Shown here one piece after another: positions 1 to 7,407 of a stretch of DNA of 7,510 nucleotides. A program made the translations under genes and the position numbers. The DNA comes from CANLWN01 sp039815505 (GTDB lineage Bacteria; Bacteroidota; Bacteroidia; Flavobacteriales; Flavobacteriaceae). The DNA is taken from assembly GCA_039815505.1 (NCBI GenBank), contig JBCBZE010000171.1, positions 1 to 7,510 of the forward strand, in the 5' to 3' direction. The notes below the pieces were generated by a model that ran no database searches, had not been told where the DNA came from, and saw only the letters and a program-made list of their open reading frames with translations. The stretch's first letter is position 1, and the number at the start of each line of letters is the position of its first letter.

Positions 1-1641
1 ACTTTCGTTTATCGTATAGGAGGTGGTGGACGTATCCACGGATACATTTTTCAGTTTTTGCTTTTTCTTTCCGAAAATTTCCTGCAGTTTGGTCGCCGTA
101 CCGCTCCGTACCGAACCACTAAAAATATTCCCCACGATGTTAAATATCGTTTCCGCGATCTTATCTCCATAGTCACGTTTTAACTGCTCTAGGTCTTGCA
201 TGCCGATCGTGGTAGAAATTTTATTGGATCGTGCCGTTGCAATAAGGTTGTCCAAGCCCATAAAATACATGGTGGGCAACTCATCGATGATAACGGAACA
301 GGGTTGTTTGCCCTGTTTATTTATTTCTTTCAAAAGTTGGGTAGCTACCAGCCCTAATGCGGGAGAATTGGTGGTTTGGGTGCTGGGCGAATTGGCCAGG
401 ATAAAAATGACTGGAGTTTCAGGGTTGTTGATATCCAAAGAAACATTCATTTCCGGATACACATTATTACCCATTACCCAAAACAACTCCTTGGTGGCCA
501 GCTGGGACAGGGGTATACGTGCCGATGCCGTTTGACCCGCCAACTGTTCATAAGCTTGTTTGGCCAGCGCATCCGCAAAGGGGGTCATAAAAAACTTTAG
601 TTCCGGGTAGTTTACAAAGATTTTAAACACGTCCTCATCGGGACAGGAAGCCAGTGCTATGGCATGCGGCAAAGTGCAATACTTTCCATTTTCATAAATT
701 TTTAAAAAGTAGATACAACTAGCAAAATACGAAATAGCGGATTGTGCAAAAAAGTCTTTCTTGGTGATCCATTCTTTATTTAAATTATACAGCACCGTCT
801 GCGATGCTTCAATAGCATCGGCCGCCTTTCGTATGAGATTGGGGCTTATAGGATTAATGAAATTGGATTGCGCCAGATCGTCCAAGGAAACCACTGTAAA
901 CTTTGGTTCTATTTTATACGTGTTCTTGTAATATTCGAAAAATGCATAGGTCTCCTTGGCCAAGGAGGGAAACTTAAAATCATACACCATCATGGTGAAG
1001 TTTTTCTTGATATGCTGTCTTATGTATTCTTCGATGACGGAGTAGGACTTACCGGACCCTGGAGTGCCCAGTACCATGGTAGCCCTAAAGGGGTTCACCA
1101 CATTTACCTTACCGTTGTCCGTAATAAAATTTACCGAATAAGGATTTATCTTTACGCCTTTCTCCTGTTTAAACTTTTCGTTCTTTTCATTGAACTCGTC
1201 CTTACTTCCAAAATAATTTAAGTGCTTCCGAAGTTTTATATAACCAACCATAAAAGCGGCGAAAGACGTGAAGGAAAGAATTGCGTTCACATACAGGTGT
1301 GAGTTGAACTCGGGAACAAAGATAAAAATGACCAACCCTGTAAAAACGGTGACTACATACATGACTTGCCTATTATTTTCTTCCGGTTTCCGTTTTACCT
1401 GAAATCCCAAACAAGCAAATGCAATAAGCGCTAGGCACGCCAATCGAAGTAATACCGAATATTGATGAAATGGAAACAGGTTGATCAGTTTTACCATTAC
1501 ATTGGTAACGTTCTTCTGGGTAAGTGCCTTACTTGCTAAAAAGTCATAGTAGCTTATGTAGACCTCGGCGGTCAAAAGTAGAAAGCAGCATACAAAAACC
1601 AGTACAAGCAGTACATCTATGGAAAATTTTTCGTTCTTCAT
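1..1641 (-). CDS. VirD4/TraG-family type IV coupling protein, 3' end outside window
   Basis: This is a conjugative coupling ATPase that brings the relaxase-bound DNA strand to the type IV secretion channel at the inner membrane. The window holds 547 uninterrupted codons from ATG at 1641; the C-terminus lies beyond position 1. About four hydrophobic helices come first (roughly residues 8-27, 59-78, 92-108 and 117-135). The Walker A motif GTPGSGKS is at 192-199. Walker B is at about 450-454 (VIIDE) and is followed by the TraG/VirD4 ARS segment (ATARSNK) and the glutamine motif GMQDLEQL. Several N-terminal helices followed by this ATPase match the MobC/TraG-like coupling proteins of Bacteroidota elements. 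I give no symbol because in CTnDOT nomenclature TraG is the VirB4 homologue and the coupling protein is MobC. AGGGG lies three bases before the ATG. No relaxase gene lies upstream; the nearest gene is an acyltransferase 385 bases away. G+C is higher than in the genes to the right. Identification as a coupling ATPase is firm; the element type is inferred. Confidence 0.93.
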   Translation of the reverse strand, partial: MKNEKFSIDVLLVLVFVCCFLLLTAEVYISYYDFLASKALTQKNVTNVMVKLINLFPFHQYSVLLRLACLALIAFACLGFQVKRKPEENNRQVMYVVTVFTGLVIFIFVPEFNSHLYVNAILSFTSFAAFMVGYIKLRKHLNYFGSKDEFNEKNEKFKQEKGVKINPYSVNFITDNGKVNVVNPFRATMVLGTPGSGKSYSVIEEYIRQHIKKNFTMMVYDFKFPSLAKETYAFFEYYKNTYKIEPKFTVVSLDDLAQSNFINPISPNLIRKAADAIEASQTVLYNLNKEWITKKDFFAQSAISYFASCIYFLKIYENGKYCTLPHAIALASCPDEDVFKIFVNYPELKFFMTPFADALAKQAYEQLAGQTASARIPLSQLATKELFWVMGNNVYPEMNVSLDINNPETPVIFILANSPSTQTTNSPALGLVATQLLKEINKQGKQPCSVIIDELPTMYFMGLDNLIATARSNKISTTIGMQDLEQLKRDYGDKIAETIFNIVGNIFSGSVRSGTATKLQEIFGKKKQKLKNVSVDTSTTSYTINES

Positions 1642-2026
1642 TTGCCCCTAATTTGGGAAGCCTATTTATTGCTTTTGTTAACCTATTGCAAATGGCTTCT
1701 TTCTTATGATTTACAGTATCTAAAAAGAATGTTTTAGACTGTAAGCTTGCTTAAAAGTACTAGTGAACTATAGAAAATAAAGGGTGCTTCGTAATAAGTG
1801 GTGGACTAAAGTTGCATAGGTGGTAATATAAACTAATAACTGTTCAAACGCGTCGTGCAACAGCTAGGGGGTCCTCCTTATTTCTATGTGCATATTACTA
1901 TTGGGGATAAAAAAAGAGGGGGGCTAAACGATAGATTTTGCGGAAAAAAGTGGAAAGATTTATATAGCTCATTTAAAAGCTTTTCACCGCATACAACTAC
2001 TTTTTAAGCAGCACCCAATAAAGGAA
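1642..2026. other. Intergenic region upstream of the coupling-protein gene
   Basis: No convincing gene was found in these 385 bases. The region must hold the leader of the coupling-protein gene, but I see no match to the Bacteroidota promoter box TAnnTTTG on the minus strand in the first 160 bases upstream of its ATG. Small dyads are present: GTTGCA at 1811-1816 with TGCAAC at 1856-1861, and the palindrome AAAAGCTTTT at 1975-1984, just past the acyltransferase stop. Neither has the G+C-rich stem and T-run of a strong intrinsic terminator. An origin of transfer is possible in such a position, but nothing here identifies one. Confidence 0.5.
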
Positions 2027-3121
2027 CTAAATCCTTCTTGCCTCGGCTTTCATACGTAATACCCATTTCGCCTTATAGTGCATAAGGGGTTTTTCTATAA
2101 AGGTGTACGAGGCCATGGCTACGATAAAAACAAGGGATAGGGGCACAATAAATTCTGTTAATGGTAGAGCCCTATCGTTTAGTTGATTTCGGGTAATCCC
2201 AAATCCAAAGAATATAGGGTAATGATATAGGTAAAGCCCATAGCTAATTTTACCTATATATCCGATAAGCCTATTGTTGAACAGATCATCAATCGAATTT
2301 CCCCTTTTTTCTTGAAGTAGAACAAAAACAAAAAATAGGACAGAACAGATTGAAAACATGAACAGTCTTATTATAGGAACCGGGATTATCATGGCATCCA
2401 TTTTTTCTTGAACAAGCGCAACCATCACAAACCCAATGGCCCCAAGAAAAAACAACAGCATCGTTGCTTTTTTTCTGTTTAGACTCAATAGATATTTTTC
2501 GTGAAATACAAGAAGGGACCCCATACTGAGCGAAAGTATTCTAAACTGGGTGCCCTTATAGATGAGCCTTGAAGCAATTGCTTCATCAAACAATGTATAG
2601 GTTATCAAAATAGCGCTAAGGGTAATGATAAGAACGATAGGCAAAACGTATTGTTTTAAGTGCTTTAGTTTAAAAGTACACAGTATAATGGGCCAAAAAA
2701 GATAATAATGTTCTTCCACGGATAAGGACCATGTATGTGCCAGCGGATGCAATCCTTGCTCAAAGACAAAATAATAATTACCGACATATACGGCCAAGTA
2801 ATCAAAACCTTTCCATGTGAACAACAAACCGGATAGAATCAAGGTAAGGTAATAAATGGGAAAGATGCGAATGGCCCGTTTAAGGTAAAATACTTTAAAA
2901 GAGAATTGCTTTTTCTTTTTTTCCGCTACCAGTATCCGGGTAATCAAAAAACCACTCAGCACAAAAAAAAGATCTACCCCTAAGTAACCAAGATTAAAAT
3001 AAGAAATCAAAAAGTAAAAGGTACCGCATACCTCGGACGATGTAATTTGTGGCATATGGGATAGTATGACCATCAACGCGGCATACCCCCTTAGGCCATC
3101 CAATACCCTTATTTTGTTCAT
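2027..3121 (-). CDS. Acyltransferase family 3 membrane protein (OafA/YrhL-like)
   Basis: This is a polytopic inner-membrane O-acyltransferase, a family that moves acetyl or other acyl groups onto surface glycans such as O-antigen, capsule or exopolysaccharide. Family marks, numbered from the ATG, are the N-terminal LDGLRG with the R-x10-H pair Arg11/His22, GVDLFFVLSGFLIT at about 48-61, the basic segment KRAIRIFPIYY at about 81-91, HTWSLSVEEHYYLFWP at about 129-144, and C-terminal ISYGLYLYHYP and IEKP. About ten hydrophobic segments fit the family. At 364 residues it is a stand-alone transmembrane domain with no SGNH extension. I chose ATG at 3121. An in-frame TTG at 3133 would add four residues, with AGAGG three bases before it; a stop lies three codons further upstream, so no longer start exists. 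It follows the response-regulator gene on the same strand after about 215 bases. The substrate cannot be read from sequence, and no glycan-synthesis genes are in view. Confidence 0.92.
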   Translation of the reverse strand: MNKIRVLDGLRGYAALMVILSHMPQITSSEVCGTFYFLISYFNLGYLGVDLFFVLSGFLITRILVAEKKKKQFSFKVFYLKRAIRIFPIYYLTLILSGLLFTWKGFDYLAVYVGNYYFVFEQGLHPLAHTWSLSVEEHYYLFWPIILCTFKLKHLKQYVLPIVLIITLSAILITYTLFDEAIASRLIYKGTQFRILSLSMGSLLVFHEKYLLSLNRKKATMLLFFLGAIGFVMVALVQEKMDAMIIPVPIIRLFMFSICSVLFFVFVLLQEKRGNSIDDLFNNRLIGYIGKISYGLYLYHYPIFFGFGITRNQLNDRALPLTEFIVPLSLVFIVAMASYTFIEKPLMHYKAKWVLRMKAEARRI

Positions 3122-3267
3122 CGGTAAATACAATTTCCTCTACCATAAAAATAGCTGTAGATCGCTAAAAAGAAACAGATATACTCATAAGTGGTACAAT
3201 TAGAAAACATAACGGGCCTATAGGTTCATAAACGCAACACCTAAGGGGCACTATGAATAGGTTTTAG

Positions 3268-3329
3268 ACGCATTGAGATAACAGGAAAGCCGTCCGTTAG
3301 CGTTCGGGCAAACAAGTTATGGAATGCGT
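3268..3329 (-). terminator. Candidate stem-loop just after the response-regulator stop
   Basis: Arms ACGCATT-GAG-ATAAC (3268-3282) and GTTAT-GG-AATGCGT (3316-3329) pair over 7 and 5 bases around a small internal loop. A smaller imperfect G+C-rich dyad sits inside, around GCCGTCCG and CGTTCGGGC. In minus-strand RNA the structure begins about 7 bases after the regulator's stop codon, which suits a 3' end or processing structure. It has no run of U after the second arm, so it is not a textbook intrinsic terminator and could be a regulatory dyad or chance. No folding energy was computed. Confidence 0.35.
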
Positions 3330-3336
3330 TATTCTG

Positions 3337-4083
3337 TTATTTTAAGTTTAAAAACTGGTATAAGGGATTTACCCTTCTTTTGGAAATGGGTAGGTATTTA
3401 TGAGTCGTCAATTTAAGATAGTTTCCATCCTTCTTATGAATGTTGACGGCGAAATCCATGTTGGCCAAAAGGGAATGATGGATTCGAAAGAAATTATTTC
3501 TATCCAGCAATTTTTCATATTCCCCTATGTTGCGGCTAGACATTTTTGAGGTTTTATCCTTGAGATGAAAAATGGTATACCTGCCATCAGATTGTAAATA
3601 CAGTACTTGGCTCAAAGGAATAATGTCTACCGATTCCGTCGAAGGGATAGCTAAAAACTTTAATGGACCGTCTTTATCGTTTCTGATATTTTCTGCACTG
3701 GCCAACTTTTTTAGTTCTATATTCTGTCGTGCTTTTTTCACTGCAAGCAACAGGCTTTCCGGTTTAAGCGGCTTTAAGATATAGTCTGTGACCAAATGCT
3801 TAAAAGCTTCTAATGCATATTCGCTGTAAGAACTAATAACGATGATTTCTATTTCATGTAAATAGGCAAGCTTTTCCAAAATTTTAAACGAATTTTCCCT
3901 ATCTAACTTTACATCAAGAAAAATAATATCGGGTTTAATTTTTCTCAGGACCTGTTTGGCTTCCTCGATTGTGCTAGCGGTTTCGCATACCTTGACCTCC
4001 CTACAGAATTCCGTTAAAAGAAGTTGTAACAACTCCATATGGTCTTTATCGTCCTCTATAATAACTGCATTAAATTCATCCAT
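3337..4083 (-). CDS. LytTR-family response regulator (REC + LytTR DNA-binding)
   Basis: This is a cytoplasmic two-component response regulator and transcription factor of 248 residues, the usual size for the LytR/AlgR class. The receiver domain covers about residues 4-120, with the acidic pocket Glu10/Asp11, phosphoacceptor Asp57 (IIFLDVKL), the switch serine in VISSYSEYALEAF (Ser84), and Lys104-Pro105 (YILKPLKP). The usual glycine after the phosphorylation site is missing (ENSFKIL in place of a GlelL-like segment), a mild divergence. A short linker leads to a LytTR domain at about 140-245, with the typical features VLYLQSDGRYTIFHL, the FFRIHHSLLAN segment and the closing ISKRRV. LytTR domains bind DNA through beta strands rather than a helix-turn-helix. 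The start ATG lies 43 bases after the stop of the kinase gene on the same strand, so the two are almost certainly one operon. Targets are unknown; the downstream acyltransferase and the operon itself are candidates only by position. Confidence 0.95.
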   Translation of the reverse strand: MDEFNAVIIEDDKDHMELLQLLLTEFCREVKVCETASTIEEAKQVLRKIKPDIIFLDVKLDRENSFKILEKLAYLHEIEIIVISSYSEYALEAFKHLVTDYILKPLKPESLLLAVKKARQNIELKKLASAENIRNDKDGPLKFLAIPSTESVDIIPLSQVLYLQSDGRYTIFHLKDKTSKMSSRNIGEYEKLLDRNNFFRIHHSLLANMDFAVNIHKKDGNYLKLTTHKYLPISKRRVNPLYQFLNLK

Positions 4084-4126
4084 GGCGCTCTATAATTATT
4101 GACTAACGTATTCATCTTATCGTACC

Positions 4127-6385
4127 TTATAGCAAGGCAAGAACGGTGGTTCCTTTACCAACGCTACTTTTTACCCTAATTTCACCTTCATGCATATGTA
4201 TCAGTTCCTTACAAAGAATAAGCCCTAAGCCAGCACCTGTTTCGTTCGCCGTACCCGTTCTTGAGTTAATTTTGGAAAGGTCAAAAAGGCTTTTGGCAAT
4301 TCGTTTGGGCATTCCCAAGCCACTATCATCTACCTTAAATACAATATGGTGTTTCATTTTTTTTGCGCTTATGGTCACCTTCCCATTTTTAGTGGTAAAC
4401 TTCAAGGCATTGTTTACTAAATTGGATAAAATGGAAGCTGCGATATCTTTGTCAAGATGTCCTCTTAATTTATGCGGACAACGATTTACCAATACTATTC
4501 CTTTTTGTTCCGCCAAATCTTGATATATAGCTATTGATTCATCGATTACCTGCCGTACGTTCCATTCTTTTTTATTTACTTTTAATCCACCCTTTTGTAA
4601 AATGGCCCATGACAACAAATTTTGGGTGAGCTGATAATTTTTTTGCGCGGCTTTTTGTAAGGTAACTATATATTTCTTGACGTTTTGTGGTTTTAGGGAA
4701 TCAAAGTTTTTTACTAAAATATTGGTATATCCCAACATGATATTGAAAGGAGACCTTAAATCATGGGCAATTATGGAAAAAAAGCGTTCCAACGAAAAGT
4801 TGGCTTTATTTAATCTTTGGTTCAAATCCTTTTCAACATCTAAATGTCCGGCGATTTCATTGCGCTGCTCGTGTATAAGCGAATTTTTCTTTACAAGCTC
4901 CAGTGTAAGCCTTTCGTTTCTCCACAGGGCCCTATAAATAATCAAGGCAACGATGCAGAGACCAATGACCAAAACAAGCAAGTGGGATCTTGAATTCTCA
5001 ACTTTGGCCAACGAAACTTGCGTAATTTCATTATCCTGGGCCAGTGATTTAATTCTTTGTTGGTTATAATCGGGTATGTAAGGCTTCTCCAATTCCAAAA
5101 CTTGGGATGCCACATCTATTTTATATATATTGTTCGTAAGCACTTTTGTATCTGGAAAATGTCTATCATCCAGCATAAATTTCTTCAGTTTAGGATCTGT
5201 AGCACCTAATAATCTATAATACTCCACATTGAATTTCTGGGGCATTTCATGTCCAAGGTCCCGATACTTTTCAAGATAAAGAAGTTGTTTTTCATACATA
5301 TTGTTTTTTTCATATAAAGAAGCTATCAGCAGATATATCGTTCCTGTAAATCCAGGATTTACCCTTCTCTTTTTGGCAATTTCAATCGCTAGTTTATATT
5401 CCTCCAAAGCAGCTTCGAAACTTCCGCTTTCCGCATAGTTTAAACCAATACCCCTGCGTACAATTATTTCTTCATAAGGTGAAAATTCATGGTGTTTTAG
5501 GACCTTCAAAGATTTTTTTTGATAGAAAAGAGATGTTTGATACTCTTTTTTAAGCAGGTAAAGAAAGCCTAAGTTTGAATATAGCTCAAACAACATTTTT
5601 TCCTTAGTATTGTTTTTGGGTAAATAGACCGGCGGTCCTGAAGTTCCAAAAAGTCTTACTTGTTTAAATTTTTGAGCCCGCCATTTTTCCTTTACCACTA
5701 AATTTCTATTTAACTGGATGATGGCCTTATTATACTTATAATGCTTCGCAAAGAGCAGCGCAAGTCTATTTCTAGAGGCTCCAAGCGTGGTAACTTCACG
5801 TGCTTTTCTATACGCCCTTATGGCCTTTAGGTTCTGTTCTATCGCCAGCTCGGTTGCGCCCCTGTTCATATGTATTTCCGAAAAAAGATCATGGCAGTCC
5901 GCGATCAGTAGGTTATCCTTTAATTCCCTGGCCAAAACAAGGGCTCTTTTCGTATGCTCCATAGCCTTCCAAAATCTTGGTTTGGACGTATACAGTTTGG
6001 CCAATTGCAGATGTAAAAATGATTGCGCATACGCATTACCCACCTCTTTCTGGGCAATTATTGTGCGCAAAAAATCTTTTTCAAGAAAATCATGGGGAAT
6101 GCTATTTTTAAAACAATATTCGGCCGTCTCTAAAAGTGTAATGGTTAAAAACTTATCTTGATTGGGTAACTCTTTGACCAATGTCAAGGCTTTTTTGTAG
6201 TAATAGAATACGGAATCCTTTGGTATTTTACCCTGAAGATTCCGGGCGCGTCCAAGTACATCTTCAATCGTTATATGATCGCGGGTCTGGTCAAAATAAG
6301 TTGTATTCGGTGACGTTGATAAATTGGCTTTTGGGTATACAGTGCCGCTAATGATACATGATAGAAGTATAACATACTTTCGCAT
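4127..6385 (-). CDS. TPR-containing sensor histidine kinase (HisKA + HATPase_c)
   Basis: This is a 752-residue membrane sensor kinase, probable partner of the LytTR regulator. A hydrophobic N-terminus (about 1-20) looks like a signal peptide. Helical TPR-like repeats span about 60-395, for example LGFLYLLKKEYQTSLFYQKK and IGLNYAESGSFEAALEEY, with a non-helical insert near 240-260. A transmembrane helix at about 467-485 follows, then a coiled-coil-like linker (about 489-535). The HisKA H-box is SIIAHDLRSPFN with phosphoacceptor His541. The ATPase domain has the N-box NLVNNALKF (Asn655/Asn659), G1 DDSGLGMP (686-693), the F-box IAKSLFDLS and G2 GAGLGLILCKEL (717 onward). All catalytic boxes are intact. 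The TPR region should face the periplasm, so it may sense an envelope component or protein partner; the signal is unknown. The start is well fixed: an in-frame TAA lies five codons upstream with no start codon between. Kinase and regulator together form a complete two-component system. Confidence 0.95.
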   Translation of the reverse strand: MRKYVILLSCIISGTVYPKANLSTSPNTTYFDQTRDHITIEDVLGRARNLQGKIPKDSVFYYYKKALTLVKELPNQDKFLTITLLETAEYCFKNSIPHDFLEKDFLRTIIAQKEVGNAYAQSFLHLQLAKLYTSKPRFWKAMEHTKRALVLARELKDNLLIADCHDLFSEIHMNRGATELAIEQNLKAIRAYRKAREVTTLGASRNRLALLFAKHYKYNKAIIQLNRNLVVKEKWRAQKFKQVRLFGTSGPPVYLPKNNTKEKMLFELYSNLGFLYLLKKEYQTSLFYQKKSLKVLKHHEFSPYEEIIVRRGIGLNYAESGSFEAALEEYKLAIEIAKKRRVNPGFTGTIYLLIASLYEKNNMYEKQLLYLEKYRDLGHEMPQKFNVEYYRLLGATDPKLKKFMLDDRHFPDTKVLTNNIYKIDVASQVLELEKPYIPDYNQQRIKSLAQDNEITQVSLAKVENSRSHLLVLVIGLCIVALIIYRALWRNERLTLELVKKNSLIHEQRNEIAGHLDVEKDLNQRLNKANFSLERFFSIIAHDLRSPFNIMLGYTNILVKNFDSLKPQNVKKYIVTLQKAAQKNYQLTQNLLSWAILQKGGLKVNKKEWNVRQVIDESIAIYQDLAEQKGIVLVNRCPHKLRGHLDKDIAASILSNLVNNALKFTTKNGKVTISAKKMKHHIVFKVDDSGLGMPKRIAKSLFDLSKINSRTGTANETGAGLGLILCKELIHMHEGEIRVKSSVGKGTTVLALL

Positions 6386-6912
6386 AGCTACTCTAGATTA
6401 TATATACACCGGTCGGCTTTTAGTTGAATTTAAAAGCATCGATTTCCTTTCATCAAAAAAAGTATGTCGTGGCCGAAACCCATTTACTTTTATGAAAAAA
6501 AAGAAGACTCCCCTTTTTGAGGCTGTAGGAAGTAATACTTAAAATACGTAATAATATACGGCTTTTTAAGCTTTTTTGGATGTTTGCCAATATGGCTTTC
6601 CAAATGGCAGGGCCTATTAAATACCTATTTCGCAATGAATGGGAAGAAAGAGTTAAAGATTATAAAAGGAGGTAGATACTGGGGGTTATTTCAATGAATA
6701 ACAACTACATAACGCATTCATAGTTAACATAATTTCTGGAAATATAGGACGTATTTTCTATCATAATTTGTATACCTTATAGATAAACAAAAGCCAGAAA
6801 ATAACTTTATTTTAACTATAAATTTAACATCGGCCCCGTAAAAATTTGAGTGCTACTTTAGTTATTTTGTAAAACCGGTACCCGCTTTAAAATAAATTAT
6901 GCAGGGTAATTA
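6386..6912. other. Long intergenic region between sigma factor and sensor kinase genes
   Basis: This 527-base, AT-rich gap separates the sigma-factor stop from the kinase start. It must contain the promoter of the two-component operon; the stretch before the kinase ATG is very AT-rich (a TATATATAAT sequence near 6396-6405 on the minus strand), but no full TAnnTTTG box was found. The middle holds the possible broken small plus-strand gene at 6492-6675. From about 6676 to 6912 I see only AT-rich sequence with weak dyads, such as TTTCTGG at 6733-6739 with CCAGAAA at 6794-6800, and no gene. Confidence 0.5.
6492..6675 (+). pseudogene. Possible small hypothetical gene with a frame break
   Basis: Two overlapping plus-strand reading frames join into one protein-like product of about 60 residues. 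The first runs from ATG at 6492 (MKKKKTPLFEAV) and stops at 6540-6542. The second is open from 6529 to TAG at 6673-6675; it contains a hydrophobic, aromatic stretch (LFKLFWMFANMAFQMAGP) and ends in a charged tail (YLFRNEWEERVKDYKRR). A one-base shift between about 6526 and 6540, for instance one extra G in GTAGGAAG, would fuse them. The joined product has a basic start, an amphipathic or membrane-associated middle and a charged end. I recognise no family. It could be a recent pseudogene, a sequencing error, a shorter intact peptide from ATG at 6580 (31 residues), or chance. It is convergent with the sigma-factor gene and divergent from the kinase gene. Confidence 0.3.
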
Positions 6913-7407
6913 CTAAGAAGCGTAGTTGGCGTAATCCCTGTATTCCCGTTTTAAGGATCTAATGGCCATGGTGATATGGTTTTCAACGGTTTTTGGTTTA
7001 ATATCCATGATGTCGGCAATCTCCTTTACTTTAAAATTGTTGATACGTTTTAGCAGAAAAACACGTCTGCGTTGCTTTGGTATTTCCGCTATGGATTTGG
7101 TAATCAATTCTTCTAATAGAAAATCGTTTCGCAAAGGATCTTCGGAAAGTTCATCATGCCTTAAATATCCATTTTTATGGTTTTTTCTAAGTTCGTTATA
7201 GCTAGCGAATTTAATCGCCTGAAACAGAAAGGCCATTTTGTTGTTGATGCTTTCATCGTTGTTTTTGTATTTGGAATGTATGGCCAAGAAAACCTCCTGG
7301 GTAATGTCATGCGACAATTCTTCTTTTTTACAAATCTTGAAGGCATAACTTCTTAAGACGTTATAATTATCCAAAAAAAGTGTACCAATGTTTTTAGTGC
7401 TCATCAT
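6913..7407 (-). CDS. ECF-type RNA polymerase sigma-70 factor
   Basis: This is a small sigma factor that directs core RNA polymerase to a specific promoter set. From ATG at 7407 it has 164 residues, normal for the ECF class. Sigma region 2 covers about residues 9-76, with SHDITQEVFLAIHSKY matching the conserved region 2.2 pattern. A short linker leads to region 4 at about 101-157: IPKQRRRVFLLKRI, then the helix-turn-helix VKEIADIMDIKPKTVENHI and AIRSLKREY. Regions 1.1 and 3 are absent, as expected for ECF factors. The start is uncertain: an in-frame TTG at 7440 would add 11 residues and has GGGAG three bases before it, with a stop codon directly upstream; a second ATG lies at 7404. AAAAAAAGAG precedes the ATG pair. 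Many Bacteroidota ECF genes are followed by a FecR-like anti-sigma gene and SusC/SusD-like genes; none follows here, and the upstream side is outside the window. Its regulator and regulon are unknown. Confidence 0.9.
   Translation of the reverse strand: MMSTKNIGTLFLDNYNVLRSYAFKICKKEELSHDITQEVFLAIHSKYKNNDESINNKMAFLFQAIKFASYNELRKNHKNGYLRHDELSEDPLRNDFLLEELITKSIAEIPKQRRRVFLLKRINNFKVKEIADIMDIKPKTVENHITMAIRSLKREYRDYANYAS

Noticed and set aside
200..1221. Plus-strand open frames opposite the coupling-protein gene (200-535, 376-600, 868-1221)
   Set aside because: They lie opposite a gene with intact Walker motifs and show no family motifs, so they are reading-frame shadows.
4146..6161. Plus-strand open frames opposite the kinase gene (4146-4523, 4677-4937, 5787-6161)
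   Set aside because: The opposite strand codes for a complete kinase with all catalytic boxes; these frames have no domain features.
6453..6635. Minus-strand 60-codon open frame in the gap between kinase and sigma genes
   Set aside because: It starts with TTG, has no recognisable domain, and reads antisense over the more protein-like plus-strand segment at 6492-6675.
6665..6694. Strong Shine-Dalgarno-like AAAGGAGG followed by ATG at 6693-6695
   Set aside because: The ATG is about 20 bases away and opens only a nine-codon frame. The GGAGG is better explained as the end of the preceding coding-like frame.
6709..6720. ATAACGCATTC shared with the minus strand near 3324-3334
   Set aside because: Only 11 bases are shared between two AT-rich intergenic regions, with no extended similarity, so a dispersed repeat is not supported.
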